From Owenia fusiformis (taxonomy: Eukaryota; Annelida; Polychaeta; Sabellida; Oweniidae), in assembly GCA_903813345.2 (NCBI GenBank), contig CAIIXF020000008.1, positions 6,704,366 through 6,768,365 of the forward strand: 64,000 nucleotides of DNA, given 5' to 3'. A program made the translations under genes and the position numbers. Of this stretch, positions 36,401 through 45,379 are shown piece after piece (the stretch's first letter is position 1; each line of letters begins with the position of its first letter). The notes under the pieces were generated by a model. That model worked only from the letters and a program-made list of their open reading frames with translations. It was not told the DNA's origin and did not search any database.

Positions 36401-38349
36401 CAGATAGATATAGGCACAAAATGATCGCTTTAAAGTACGTCAAACAGTTTTCAGTGAGATTCAAACTTGACGCCCCATCATTTACAATATTTCTCTAAAT
36501 ACTCATTAGAAGAACCAATTGTTCGAGAATTTGAATCCATGAGAAAGTTTGCATGGAATGATGCAAATGCAATATCTTTCATCATCACAAATTGTTTCGG
36601 AACTAATTTTGAAGAGTTGTTCATGAACCAAATGCCCCAAGCATGGTATGTTCAATTCTGAATTATTTAGAAAAATGAATATACTTTTTTTTGAAAAATA
36701 TCAGTTTATTAATATACAAAAATCATTTTTATGACGTGATATTCGATTGTTCTAGGGATTTGATAATCGAAGGTTATGTGATTTTTGGTCATTTATGATC
36801 TTGAATTTCGCACATATCAAATATATCTTCAGGTGATATATCGTTTTTCTGAAAATATAAATTGCTATTACTGTTGGCAGCATACGCTAACTTATTCAGA
36901 CAGTTATGAGACGTTTCCATTGTCAATTAATACTTCCATTAATATCTTCAGCATGTAAATCATGCCAAAAATAGGTTCACAGAGTAATTTTATTGGAATA
37001 GTGTAGCTTATAGTGCAATAGTGTATATCCAAGGATTATTATTTTATCTGTACACCGACAGATCCTGATTTTATACTTAAGGAGATCCGTTTGATATTTC
37101 AGAAAATCGCTTCGCTTCGCTCACTCGCGTGATATTTGATATCAACTCGTCGATATGTGTAATTATTTATTATTAATTGTCGAAATTATGGGTACTAGAT
37201 TAGATTAGACTAGTGTGGTTGGATGCCTTAAAAAATAGAATATGATGGAAAATTGTGTGACTCCTATGATATTTTGTATATTGTATGTGTTAATGTAACT
37301 GCTTTCAAATGTTTTTTCAATGAATAAAAAAAGGAATAAAAAAACAAAAAAACTCGTCGATAACAAATATTATCACATGCTATGTAAACTTCTAGTGATT
37401 TGATTGCTGCGCTTTCGTGGTGATACAATTTTTACTTTCGTGGGATATTTCCGTATCACATGCTGAAACGAGTAACTACTAATGCCACTCAAAATAATCT
37501 GTTACTCTGTATTATGGCAAAGGTACGTGGTATTTATGACACATATATAAGTCCGTATCCCGATAATCATGACAACTACATGGTAAATGATAGAGAAGCA
37601 GGTGTTTCAATAGTTGTGGTCGAACATCACGATATCATAACAATTGCTAGAAATCAAGCATTGTTCTATAAAACAGTATCATCTCATGTTTTTATCAGCG
37701 TCTAATCTGGGATTATATACCGTCTATCATACGAGAATAACAGTTATCAGATTTACTTCATTGTCTGAATGTCTGTCTAATTACTGAGGCACACCTGAAT
37801 CATTGTCTTTAGATACGTTCGTAACAAATAAAAACAACACAAATTAAATGGGACACACATATATCCTAGACCATTGACCTCTAATACTCGACGTACTATT
37901 CATTCGGATTACTGAATGTAGGTGCGTTCGATATATTACACATTCTTCTTTTCAATGCTTGATTTAAAACTCTGGACTACGTGCCTTAAATTCAATAAAA
38001 AATGATATGTACCATGGCCAGTATCATATGGATTATCACCAAACGACCTTGTTTGCTTTCAAAAGACTTTACTACACCTTTTATATTATCTAGTGAAAAC
38101 AAAAGCGTTTTTACTCACTATTCTTTTTATACAGCAATATTTCCACTTGTATTTGTTCCTGATCTTCAAATGCTTTATCAATTTTTTTCATGGTGTCTTT
38201 GTCCGTAAGATCCCCAACCATGAACGTACACGTGGAGCTCTTCTGCATTATCTCTGCCCTATTGTAGCCTGACAACTTGCAGAAGCCATCATTAGAATAC
38301 ACGATTGGGTAATCCAGAATACGAGCATTGGACAGCAGAAAGCAGCTAT
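17086..38349 (-). CDS. eag: Voltage-gated potassium channel of the ether-a-go-go (Kv10, KCNH) family; first exon outside window
   Basis: Coding segments on the minus strand, in transcript order: 38349-38119, 33483-33355, 30939-30809, 24984-24841, 23485-23234, 22966-22546, then either 22220-22021 or 21731-21532, then 19846-19594, 19186-18990, 18438-17086. All junctions are AG/GT and in phase, giving about 1,102 residues. Order of domains: PAS, linker, S1-S6 with pore SVGFGN, C-linker, CNBHD with intrinsic-ligand YNL, a disordered tail and a terminal coiled coil. Similarity to fly and human Eag is high throughout and excludes Erg and Elk. The channel would be a plasma-membrane tetramer controlling excitability. 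The Met-initiating exon (PAS cap) was not found; it is probably upstream beyond 64,000. No AATAAA was seen in the ~190 bp after the stop. Confidence 0.93.
18644..18677 (+). repeat. Dispersed 33-bp repeat, copy 2 (in eag intron)
   Basis: Same motif as at 2798-2830, with a few substitutions. It lies in the intron before the last eag exon. Confidence 0.45.
18990..19186 (-). CDS. eag: eag exon: second half of CNBHD
   Basis: Acceptor TTTAG|GT, phase 1 in; donor CATAGG|GTGAGT, phase 0 out; 197 nt. It encodes [19 protein letters not shown] through SLTYNL-type end residues ([11 protein letters not shown]). The YNL tripeptide is the intrinsic ligand that fills the cyclic-nucleotide pocket in KCNH channels, so this channel should not need cAMP. 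Confidence 0.93.
19362..19525. mobile_element. 164-bp MITE, hAT-like ends, in eag intron
   Basis: Begins CAGGCCCGTAGCCAGG and ends CCTGGCTACGGGCCTG, with inverted G-run and C-run next to the ends (GGGGGGGTTC / GAACCCCCC). Ends starting CAG are typical of hAT elements. No clean 8-bp target duplication is visible. It is non-coding. Confidence 0.6.
19594..19846 (-). CDS. eag: eag exon: C-linker end and first half of CNBHD
   Basis: Acceptor TTCCAG|GTG, phase 0 in; donor TTGA|GTAAGT, phase 1 out; 253 nt. It encodes [20 protein letters not shown] through [15 protein letters not shown]. This is nearly invariant in Eag channels and contains the interface to the PAS domain. It is shared by both alternative upstream exons. 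Confidence 0.94.
19847..21531. other. eag intron between alternative exon B and CNBHD exon
   Basis: AT-rich. Short frames at 20761-21057 and 21079-21261 have no similarity to Eag and no matched splice sites. I see no third copy of the duplicated exon here. Confidence 0.5.
21532..21731 (-). CDS. eag: eag alternative exon B: distal S6 and C-linker
   Basis: Acceptor ATTTCAG|CATTG, phase 1 in; donor TACAAA|GTATGT, phase 0 out; exactly 200 nt. It encodes [20 protein letters not shown] through GIDTYK. It is 52/66 identical to exon A. Differences cluster in [18 protein letters not shown], the first C-linker helices. Next to the highly conserved S6 gate it has Met where A and human Kv10.1 have Val. 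The start codon of the open frame here is TTG inside the exon and not a real start. Confidence 0.92.
22021..22220 (-). CDS. eag: eag alternative exon A: distal S6 and C-linker
   Basis: Acceptor CTTTTCAG|CATTA, phase 1 in; donor GCCAAG|GTATAA, phase 0 out; exactly 200 nt. It encodes [20 protein letters not shown] through GIDTAK, including [13 protein letters not shown] as in fly Eag. It is the more canonical version of the pair. The donor GTATAA is weaker than that of exon B. Confidence 0.92.
22546..22966 (-). CDS. eag: eag exon: S4 to pore and start of S6
   Basis: Acceptor TTCCAG|CATATC, phase 0 in; donor GGAT|GTACGT, phase 1 out; 421 nt. It encodes the S4 sensor ([20 protein letters not shown], basic residues every third position), S5, an extracellular turret with two N-glycosylation sequons (NYT, NIT), the pore helix and filter TSVGFGN, and the first part of S6. 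The turret is divergent from vertebrate Eag, as is usual. Confidence 0.94.
23234..23485 (-). CDS. eag: eag exon: S1-S2 loop, S2, S3
   Basis: Acceptor TTTACAG|GTTCC, phase 0; donor GAAGAA|GTAAGT, phase 0; 252 nt. It encodes [10 protein letters not shown], then S2 [20 protein letters not shown] and S3 [15 protein letters not shown], with the conserved acidic residues of the sensor. The next intron is only 267 bp. Confidence 0.94.
23726..23837. mobile_element. 112-bp MITE with 28-bp inverted ends, in eag intron
   Basis: Left arm from AGTTATGTCACTATGACGTG to GCC; right arm from GGCATATTTCACGTCATAGT to AAC, a near-perfect inverse. The loop contains a secondary inverted pair (CCCAAATATAG / CTATATTGGG). 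No coding content. Confidence 0.6.
24841..24984 (-). CDS. eag: eag exon: pre-S1 and S1
   Basis: Acceptor CTGCAG|ATGATG, phase 0; donor GTTATG|GTGGGT, phase 0; 144 nt. It encodes [20 protein letters not shown] and S1 ([19 protein letters not shown]). [18 protein letters not shown] is an Eag hallmark. Confidence 0.93.
25200..25490. repeat. Two adjacent inverted-repeat modules in eag intron
   Basis: 25344-25487 is a palindrome: TTATAAAATGATTTGAAATG on the left and the inverse of CATATCATTCAATAACTTATAA on the right, with inner arms GATATATTCTGCTC / GAGCAGAATATATC. Just before it, 'aattgctattgtcccc' and 'ggggacattctcaatagcaa' form a second inverted pair. They are probably parts of one non-autonomous element. 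Confidence 0.5.
25970..26340 (+). repeat. Minisatellite of ~30-bp 'GCGGTAGATTTTGAAAAA' units
   Basis: About a dozen imperfect copies of a unit containing TAGTTTTGCGGTAGA and TTTTGAAAAA. The long minus-strand open frame 25869-26321 exists because the repeat lacks stops in that frame; it is not a gene. A related repeat is at 26620-26895. Confidence 0.7.
26533..26900. mobile_element. Element with ACCTGCC ends and TACGGTAGATTT interior
   Basis: The left end ACCTGCCGACAAC and right end GTAGGTTGGCAGGT form a short inverted repeat. The interior is imperfect TTACGGTAGATTT repeats, related to the array at 25970-26340. It is probably a non-autonomous transposon whose interior grew by repeat expansion. 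Confidence 0.45.
27184..27216 (-). repeat. Dispersed 33-bp repeat, copy 3 (inverted)
   Basis: The reverse complement of this stretch reads TGAAGACAGAAAGATGTGAT followed by GAGTATCAGAATG, matching copies at 2798 and 18644. Confidence 0.45.
27220..29340. other. eag intron interior, nothing clear
   Basis: The minus-strand frame 28646-28858 and the plus-strand frame 27746-27964 show no similarity to channel sequence and no phase-compatible splice sites that I could support. No repeat is evident apart from simple A/T runs. Confidence 0.35.
29341..29830 (+). repeat. Dispersed copies of the 158-bp 'AAAATGGCCGCCTTA' repeat
   Basis: Two blocks (near 29390-29520 and 29735-29815) contain 'aaatccaaaatggccgcctt' type sequence followed by an 'aatgccgaaaaactgatta' type segment. 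This is the same unit that is tandemly arrayed at 54209-54890. Confidence 0.6.
30382..30585. mobile_element. 204-bp MITE with CAGGGTGTCC ends, in eag intron
   Basis: Starts CAGGGTGTCCAAGAAGTAAC and ends GTTACTTCTTGGACACCCTG, a perfect 20-bp inverted repeat. No convincing target duplication. Non-coding. Confidence 0.7.
30809..30939 (-). CDS. eag: eag exon: PAS-to-S1 linker
   Basis: Acceptor TATTTCAG|TG, phase 1 in; donor GCAAGT|GTAAGT, phase 0 out; 131 nt. It encodes [20 protein letters not shown] then [35 protein letters not shown] is the fly version. The reading frame is fixed by the flanking phases; two other open frames overlap it. Confidence 0.88.
31409..32162. mobile_element. 754-bp near-complete palindrome with TTA target duplication
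   Basis: The two halves are inverted copies over almost their full length, from GGTGCCATTGAAGTTAACAG at the left to CTGTTAACTTCCATGGCACC at the right. Long internal matches include 'cagttccacatatcattt'-type and 'cattttctgaaaaa'-type blocks. The loop is near 31745-31795. TTA flanks both ends (31406-31408, 32163-32165), the TWA pattern of PIF/Harbinger elements. Such a foldback would form a long hairpin in eag pre-mRNA. Confidence 0.7.
33355..33483 (-). CDS. eag: eag exon: second half of PAS domain
   Basis: Acceptor TTTACAG|GG, phase 1 in; donor GGAAAA|GTATGA, phase 1 out; 129 nt. It encodes [20 protein letters not shown] and [19 protein letters not shown], the closing strands of the PAS fold and the start of the linker. 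Confidence 0.93.
33540..34115 (+). repeat. Minisatellite of ~75-80-bp units beside an eag PAS exon
   Basis: Copies of a unit with GAAAACATATATTCAACCGT, TTGACCATGGGATAATTGTC and a 'tacagtact' end recur about six to seven times, best preserved at 33925-34110. It starts within 60 bp of the acceptor of the exon at 33483-33355. Confidence 0.65.
34116..34897. other. eag intron, nothing clear
   Basis: Short frames only (for example 34242-34448 minus). No splice-compatible Eag-like peptide and no repeat noticed. Confidence 0.35.
34903..36326. mobile_element. 1,424-bp non-autonomous DNA transposon with long inverted repeats
   Basis: The left end CACGCCTAACCATCGA and right end TCGATGGTTAGGCGTG are exact inverses. 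The arms continue for roughly 400-470 bp (for example 'attcgtttgggaagacattt' against 'aaatgttttcccaaacgaat', and 'gtcaactcgaatgtacgttg' against 'caacgtacattcgagttgac'). The middle, about 35380-35930, is unique and has no long frame. ATTAC flanks both ends (34898-34902, 36327-36331). It lies in the large eag intron after the first PAS exon. Confidence 0.75.
36332..38110. other. eag intron, mostly unannotated
   Basis: Frames at 36467-36661 and 37460-37705 (plus) are open but unrecognised. The stretch 37210-37350, ending in A-rich 'aataaaaaaaggaataaaa', may be a retrotransposon 3' end. No support for further exons. Confidence 0.3.
38119..38349 (-). CDS. eag: eag exon: first half of PAS domain
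   Basis: Acceptor TCAG|AT, phase 1 in; donor AAGAATA|GTGAGT, phase 1 out; 231 nt. It encodes [40 protein letters not shown] and the rest of the PAS core to LLYKKN. The first two bases complete a codon from a missing upstream exon that should hold the start Met and the PAS cap. Confidence 0.93.
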
Positions 38350-38424
38350 CTGAAAATGGAAGAACATTTTCTCAATGATTTTCTTGTTTTAAAGGAAAAC
38401 TATACCCAAAAATGCAGCTGCTAT

Positions 38425-39060
38425 ATCTCACAAATACATAGGGGTTATGCGCTGGGAGGTTTTGGATACAGTGAATATCCCGAGGGATATACAATATATC
38501 TTCCCGAGGGTCCGAAGGGACCGAGGGAAGATGTATTGTATATCCCAAGGCAAATTCCATGTATCCAAACCGACCGTGCATAACTGGTGTATCTCATACT
38601 TGAGTAGGTTTAGGGTAGATATAACCTTTTCCACCTTTTTCAAATGACAAGATATTTATATCTAACATTTTCGTAATATTATTTTTGTTCAATACAATGA
38701 AATTGTAACATTTAAACTTTAAAAAATTAAATTTTAAAATTAAAAAATTGAAACTTTTGATATTTAAACTTTTGAAAAATTCCCGGGAGCGGGTTGGATA
38801 TATTATATCTGTCCGCATTTGGCCTGGAGCGGGACATATACAATATATCCTGCCCGCTCCTCAGATACGATATATATTCCCGGGTGATATCTACCCCAAA
38901 CCCACTCAAGTATGAGATACATAAGGGTTATGTACTGGGAGGTTTTGGATATGGGGTTTATCCAGAGGGAGATATGCATATCTACCTGAGGGACCGAAGG
39001 TAGATGTACTTATTTCACGAGGGATAAACCTCATATCCAAACCGACCGTACATTACTGCT
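38425..39060. repeat. Chain of nested palindromes with CCGAGGG motifs
   Basis: Three inverted units touch each other. The first is 38447-38577, with outer arms GGTTTTGGATAC / GTATCCAAACC and CCGAGGGTCCGAAGGGACCG in the middle. The second is 38594-38914, with outer arms TCATACTTGAGTAGGTTTAG and its inverse, enclosing an inner CCCGGGAGCGGG / CCCGGG palindrome. The third is 38938-39040, with GGTTTTGGATATG / CATATCCAAACC. Related sequence is at 61690-61935. The short open frames here on both strands are mirror translations of palindromes and not genes. Confidence 0.65.
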
Positions 39061-39189
39061 TTATCCTATACCCAGTAGTTTTCTCATTTTTTAAATTTTT
39101 TTGTCATTTTTTCATATTTTTAAATTTTTTTTCAAATTTAGTTTCAACATTTTTTTTTTAAAAGCGGGAGATATGCCCTGGAGCGTATA

Positions 39190-39420
39190 CTTGTTCAATT
39201 CAATTCAATTCAATTTCAAAATAATTTATTTCAGTTTTCATTACAAAAATTACAACATTATACAGGCTATGACACGTGGAAATAACTAAATGAAAATGTC
39301 ATACATATGGGTTGATGTAGAAGAGTACGACAAGCTTCACACCTCCCGATTTTATCTAACTGATTAAAAACGTAAATTGGCCTGTGTATTGTCCGCTCGT
39401 GGATAATCACCACACAAAAA
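39190..39420 (-). mobile_element. Possible LINE 3' end with (ATTGA)n tail
   Basis: Read on the minus strand, 'ctgaaataaattattttgaa' is followed by about four ATTGA pentamers. A short microsatellite tail after an AATAAA-like motif is how CR1/L2-type LINEs and their SINEs end. No coding part is preserved. Confidence 0.3.
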
Positions 39421-41984
39421 TCTAGATATGACATGATCATGATCGCCCCCCCCCCCCTCTCCGGATGGCGATCCTATACCAAACATATGCGATCGGATAA
39501 GTTTGACGACTCGTATCGGAGCACATTCAGTTTCTCAGGTGTAGGCCATGGTTTATTTAAGAGCAAGGCATTACTGATTTGTAACAAGTAACAAAAAGAA
39601 AAACTACAAACATTAAAGCCAATTTGATGTGCAGTCAGAAAGTCTATGCGGTCATAGTTATTGATCAGTCCCTTATTTACCCTTTTCTAATGTTCTTCAA
39701 TCTGTCTACAGGAGCTGAAATACCAAGTGTCCGTGGAATTGATTACGTCCAGGTCTTGGTAGCTATATTAATTTGAAACCCAAGTGAAGCAAGTTTCTAG
39801 GACACGATCCATGTACTGATTGTGTTTTTTCACAGCAGCTTAATTAACACAGAACAAATACTGTTACAAAGTGATAAGAATATAACTATAGGCATATATC
39901 ACCATGGAGACAGTAAATCACTACAACACTCATCGTACGTAACGATTATAGAAACGAATAATTGTTTTATAGGATTTATAATTAAAGTGTCGTTGAACTC
40001 TCAACAAATAAAATATTAAGTAAGTTGAGCACTTATACTATATAGGATTCTGAGTTGAATGGGAGATGCACTATAACTGATCTTATTGTATACTATTAAT
40101 GGTACACTCTTTATAAGGCAAGCCTTGTGATTTGCATGCACTCGTATGAAGCCCGGTATAATTTGATTATAACAGCTAACAAAGCCCCCCTCTCTATAAT
40201 CGAGGCCATGGTGGGAATCTTCATTTTATACACATGTCATTGTTTTACCTTTAGTTCTTTTCATTTCCTGAATAATCTGAATTTAATATGTTGGTGTTTG
40301 CCTTATGTAAATATTCAAATATTGAACAAATTCTACCTATTTGGTATTTCTACTTTTCATATAGCATCAAAAATAGCTTGTGCATCAAAACTACGACATG
40401 AAGCAAAAGAGGGCAACATATCCTTCGATCTTGTCACAGGCTAGCCATTTATAGAAAAAGTAATTTTGGCCTTTCGAAGGAACAGGCTAATTATGATCAA
40501 GACTCATTATATCGATATATGTGGTGGTTCGATTGTCTTTCCTCCCTTTCTGAAGAGTTCACTGAGATACCTGTTTAAAGAGCAAAAGTCGGAAGAGATA
40601 TTCTATATTCTGCCACTCTATGATATGCAGTGTAAGTTAAACTTCCAATAAACTGTAATTACGCATTCTAGCATTTTCTACATTCCTGGCAGCATTCACA
40701 GCTACTTTACATTTGCTGATTATTTCAAATAGTTTATCGGATGCAATTTTGTCACAGCCTCTCTCTTATCCGGTTTTAATCTGTAATTTGTGGATTATTT
40801 AAAGAATAAAGGTCCAGGTTGTACAATTTATGACTTCTATATCATGACTGTAGATGTTGCTCCGTTCATTGTGAAAAGACAGACATGTTTGTCACTGGAA
40901 CTAATGAACGAATAGCGAATGTTTTCATTTTTGTCATAAAAGTAAAATTACCGATGTTTTCTACATTTTTCAGTTTACGCTTGAACCCAAAGGTATCACA
41001 AAATAACAAAATATATGAAAGCGTAGAGTAGAGTTAAGCAATAAGTAAATATAGTCTTGTTATTGCAGTTACCCTTCATATAAGATTACATTAATTATTG
41101 TTTACCTGAAATTTTTAGGAATTTAGGTCCAATATTAACAGGGAAAGTTGTTTGATTGAGGTCCGGCTGTGATTTTTGCTCACCCTGTATGTTATGGTGT
41201 CTAATTAGTATCCAAACCTCAAACTACAATGATACAACTATGGAAATGGTTGCCAGGTAACGTATAATAATTATACTTCACTGGGTCTAATCACGACAGT
41301 CTTAATTTATCATTGATCAAACTGAGTGTATTGGAATCTATAGAGAGCTGATGTATCTAATTTACAAAGTCAGTCATGGAACTATTTATGTATTTTAAGT
41401 TGTATGATATTACTTTGGAATCTATTAATATTGGCTTCAAATCTGGAATGATTAAGAGAGATGGCATTCAATTAAGAATATACATGTCAGTAGAAAAGCG
41501 TTACATCCAGTTCGTGCTTTACTAGAACAAACCATGTATCCGTCTGTACATAAATAACATAAATAAAATATTTTTCTGATGAAACTGTATTGAATTCATC
41601 AAACATATATGACCATAGAAATAGTTGGTATCATGTAATAACATGCATTGTTAACTCAAGTAATGTACTTATATGTACTGTGTTTGTTATGTTTTGCACG
41701 TATTCATGATCTTGTCATGATCGATTTCAAAGCAAACCCATTCATGTATCGAACATTTTGTGAATGATATACTGTATAGGTGCCAACTATAAATTATCTT
41801 TGCAATTCTTTTGTGTAATTAAATTACTACCAGGTGCGGTAAACCAATTGTTGAATATGACGAGAGCTAACAAAGAATAAATAAAATACGTAGAATACAT
41901 GAACGGGTATTTTCCTTCCTGTTTTTTTTTACTAGAAACTCATCATATAATTTGATAACGTAGGGTGGGATAAAAAAAATTGGA
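39421..41984. other. AT-rich region, no gene recognised
   Basis: A C-run lies near 39448-39456. The plus-strand frame 40127-40444 is open for 105 codons but hydrophobic, unrecognised and without a good start context. Nothing else is supported. Confidence 0.3.
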
Positions 41985-42400
41985 ATCCTTTTTAACTGAT
42001 TATATTTTTATTGATGCAGCTATAATCTACCATTTATAATTGTCAGTCAAAAAATGATCTGTTGATTTTATGTGTGGCTTGTCCCCGGGATGAGTTGTAC
42101 ATTGGGTGTGTCATTAAAATATCCATTTATACACTGCAGAAAGGGTTCATTCTCAGGAGAACGTTTTTTTATTGGTGCAGCTTCATCTCCCATTTAGATA
42201 ATACTAATAATTAGATTGGGATAACTTTTTTGTTGAAGCTGCTTAGATAATACATGGGAGCCCATGGATAATACAATTGTTTATTTGTCTAAAAGATATA
42301 TTGATATCATCTGTGGACTGTTTCGAGGATGACTTCCATATAAGGCGTGTCGTGAAATATCCATTAATACACAAAAGTGATAAGCTCCTATTATTTGTCA
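41985..42400 (+). repeat. Two-copy diverged tandem repeat, ~170-240 bp
   Basis: 'tttttattgatgcagct' (about 42005) and 'tttttattggtgcagct' (about 42167) start two related blocks. The blocks also share a 'ggatgagttgtacattgggtgtgtc' versus 'ggatgacttccatataaggcgtgtc' segment, each followed by 'aaatatccatt.ata.ac'. Non-coding. Confidence 0.45.
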
Positions 42401-42884
42401 CTGATTGATTATTTAGCGCATATGTACATACTTCGATATCCAATCAAGTTACATGATGTGATCACGAGAACAATCACGAGCACATGTTTGCCATGTGTCT
42501 CATTCTTTTCAATTTATAAAAAATATTTACTAAAATTTTATTTTTGTGATAAGAAACATTATATAGTTTACTTTTTACTTTTCTAAGCATTTTATTGTTT
42601 CTTTTAAGTTTTGAGCACTTTCAATTATTGAGATAACATTTTCTAATAATGAGATAAAACTTAGTTTTATTTTTGATGGAAAAATATATCAGTTGATTCA
42701 AACATACCCGTGGTAGTGCTACTTTTCAACAAAATCATACAACATACAACTTATTTGATCGATGATTGAACAAGCTCTAAGGCTATGGCCAGTGGAATTT
42801 TAAGAATATATAAGCACAAATGCCAAAGGGAAGGGTGACTAAAAACTTTAAAGAAACCCAACAAGAAAAGCAAACTGTAAGTGT

Positions 42885-44700
42885 AAATCTGTGATAAGAA
42901 AAGTAGACCCTATATATCCCAAAACCATAATCTAACGTGAAAAGAAACAGTGTCTAACATCCCCCTCCAATCGAGAACCAATATCACAATCCAGGACCAG
43001 AACACCAAGGGACATTTCATTCATACTGAAGTCATTACAATACATGTGGAAGAAAAATTGAAAAAAATTGATAGCCAATACTCATAACATCAAAAATCGT
43101 TGTAGATACTAGTACTCATAAAAGATAGAGTATTCAGTCTCAAATGATGTGGGATAGATAAAATCCAGTCTCGAAGTCCATAGGCAATTCAAAGGGTCAA
43201 CATCCGTTTGCAAACCCGTCATCATAATCCATAAAACACAACAATTCACAATGGTCATCAGGAGAAAACCATGGCTGGTTTCGATCCCTATTTCTCAACC
43301 ATTATTGCCATAGCCGGGATCCACCTCAAAAGGTGCCAAGTGAAAAAAATGTGAGTTCATTGCCAATTTAATTATACCATTCCTACATCCTTCAGCATCT
43401 CAAGTGGTAAAACTAAGAGTAGAGTTTGATGTTGGTCCTATATATGTAACGACGATATTAGGTGATTATCAAATATCAAATTCCATGCAGTAAACATTCA
43501 ATATGCAGTAAACATCTAATATCACTTCAAACCGTTCAAAATCACAGGCATTGCAAGTTTGAAGTGGGTGAACGGGTACCGACTACCGCCTGGCCAATTA
43601 TTGTGGTGGACGACTAAGAATAAAAATTTGCATTTGTTGTTAAAGCCCGGCCATATCAAAACTGGTAAATACATGTAGGACACAGTCTACACAATGAAAA
43701 CAATAGATTCATTAGTCATATGGACATCCTTCAGTCTTCCGATACAGAACGTGACTTTTGGAGCTTTCGATTTCCTTCCTGACAAAACAATCAATCGTAT
43801 CGTAATATTTTCTGCGTTCACGATTACATTGCATGAAATAATTGCAAAGGTCCTGGAAGCAACGAATTCTTAACGAATTGTACTCTAAGTATACAATGAA
43901 TTATTTGTTAGTTATTATGGCGGAATTGTATATTCCAAATCAAAATGTTGGTAATATGATAAGCCTACGCTAGCGAAGATGATATTGTCAAGAACCATTC
44001 CATTAGATAAAGCAGGACATGCTCAACATATTTAGATTTTAAATCAAGACATAATGTAACTAGAGACAAAAGGCTAAACAAGAAAAAAACTAAGAAACAC
44101 TTTCAAGGCTTTGCCGGAAAATATAAAGCAGTGGTTCTGGAGTTTCAAGTTTGTCCACTTGACATGGTATGCTTGGAGACTATTGGAGTTGCACCGCTTT
44201 CACAATTTTTCACTCGCATTTTAAGGTGGATCTGGGCTTCCGATATGGCATTAATGGTTGAGAAATTCGAATCGAAACCAGCCATAGTTTTCTCCCGATG
44301 ACCATATACTGCTTTTCTATGGATTGTGAATTTGACTTTGCGGAGGGATGTTGCCTTTCGATACCCTTGTTGAACTTTGAGACTGGATTCTGTCTGTCCC
44401 ACATCATTTAAGATTGAATGCTCTATCTTGTATGAATACTAGATAGTATCCACAACAAAGTTTGATTGTATGCGAGTATTGGTTATCAATTGAAATCTAT
44501 TCTTCAATATCATTGTCATAACTTCAGTATGAATGGATATCTTGGTGTTGTGGTCCCGGATTGTGATAATGGTACTTGAAAGACTGTACTTGAATGGTTA
44601 TGGGGGGGGGGGTCTAATATGATAATATGATATTATTTCCTTTCACGTTAGATTGTGAAGTTTCTGGTCCTGCTTCCACAAAAATCACAGAATTGGTAAC
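42885..44700. mobile_element. ~1.8-kb foldback element with ~550-bp arms
   Basis: The left arm (about 42885-43430) and right arm (about 44120-44700) are inverted, diverged copies. Examples: 'ccatggctggtttcgat' at 43270 against the inverse of 'atcgaaaccagccatag' at 44273, and 'aatctaacgtgaaaag' against 'ctttcacgttagatt'. The loop is unique. Minus-strand frames at 44145-44407 run across the right arm; one begins MGQTESS but with GTG, and the left arm does not keep it. I do not call a gene. Confidence 0.6.
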
Positions 44701-44799
44701 GTGCTCTATTAGGACCAAAAACCCCGAATATGTCACTTACCGTCTTGTTCTCATTTATAAGGCTCTATGGAAGGGGTGAAGACTCACTCTGTGATTAAT

Positions 44800-45010
44800 T
44801 GTGGACAAATGACAACTGTGGACAAGTATGATTTCGCAATTGTGGACAAAGTGTAATTGCACGATTGTGGACAAATGACAACTGTGGACAAAAGTGATTT
44901 CACAATTGTGGGCAAAATGTAATTGTACAATTGTGGACAAATGTCAACTGTGGACAACGTGATTTCATAATTGTGTGGACAAAGTGTAATTGTACAACTG
45001 TGGACAAATA
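44800..45010 (+). repeat. Minisatellite of ~60-bp 'TGTGGACAAA' units
   Basis: About four copies of a unit with AATTGTGGACAAATGACAAC and TGTGGACAAxxTGATTTC. Two partial motifs recur near 45300-45350. Minus-strand frames 44755-45086 are repeat translations. Confidence 0.7.
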
Positions 45011-45057
45011 TGATTTGAGTTATTATTAGGCCAGCATGGGGAATATAAAATTGTGTG

Positions 45058-45205
45058 AATAATCTAAGTTCAAACTTGGGCAGCACTTCCCCTAGTATGA
45101 GTAAAAATCAGATTGGGGAGGGGAAAATATTCTAAGTCCAAACTTAAGAAAAATTTGTGCAGCACTTCCCCTAGTATCAGTGAAAATCAGATTTGGGAGG
45201 GACAG
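45058..45205 (+). repeat. Two-copy ~75-bp tandem repeat
   Basis: 'cagcacttcccctagtatga' and 'cagcacttcccctagtatca' are each preceded by a CTAAGT-CAAACTT segment and followed by 'aaaatcagat..gggaggg'. Confidence 0.6.
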
Positions 45206-45352
45206 ATATTATAATTGCTATATCAGGTCATACATCACTTGTTAAAAGGAACTGTGTCTTCAAGATAAGGCTGTATCTTCCATTCAGGGGGTTGGGAATT
45301 GTAAAGTGGACAAATTACAACTGTGTACAAACCCAAATGTGGACAGAAGCAA

Positions 45353-45374
45353 TTGGTTGGTTGGTTGGTTGGTT
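45353..45374 (+). repeat. (TTGG)n microsatellite
   Basis: Five to six TTGG units. Simple sequence. Confidence 0.7.
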
Positions 45375-45379
45375 ATGAC

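Noticed and set aside
38305-39003. Cluster of 60-90-codon frames on both strands
   Set aside because: Mirror-image translations of the nested palindromes.
44145-44407. Minus-strand frame beginning MGQTESSLK, like a myristoylated protein
   Set aside because: The apparent start is GTG, the frame lies in a foldback arm and is not kept in the other arm.
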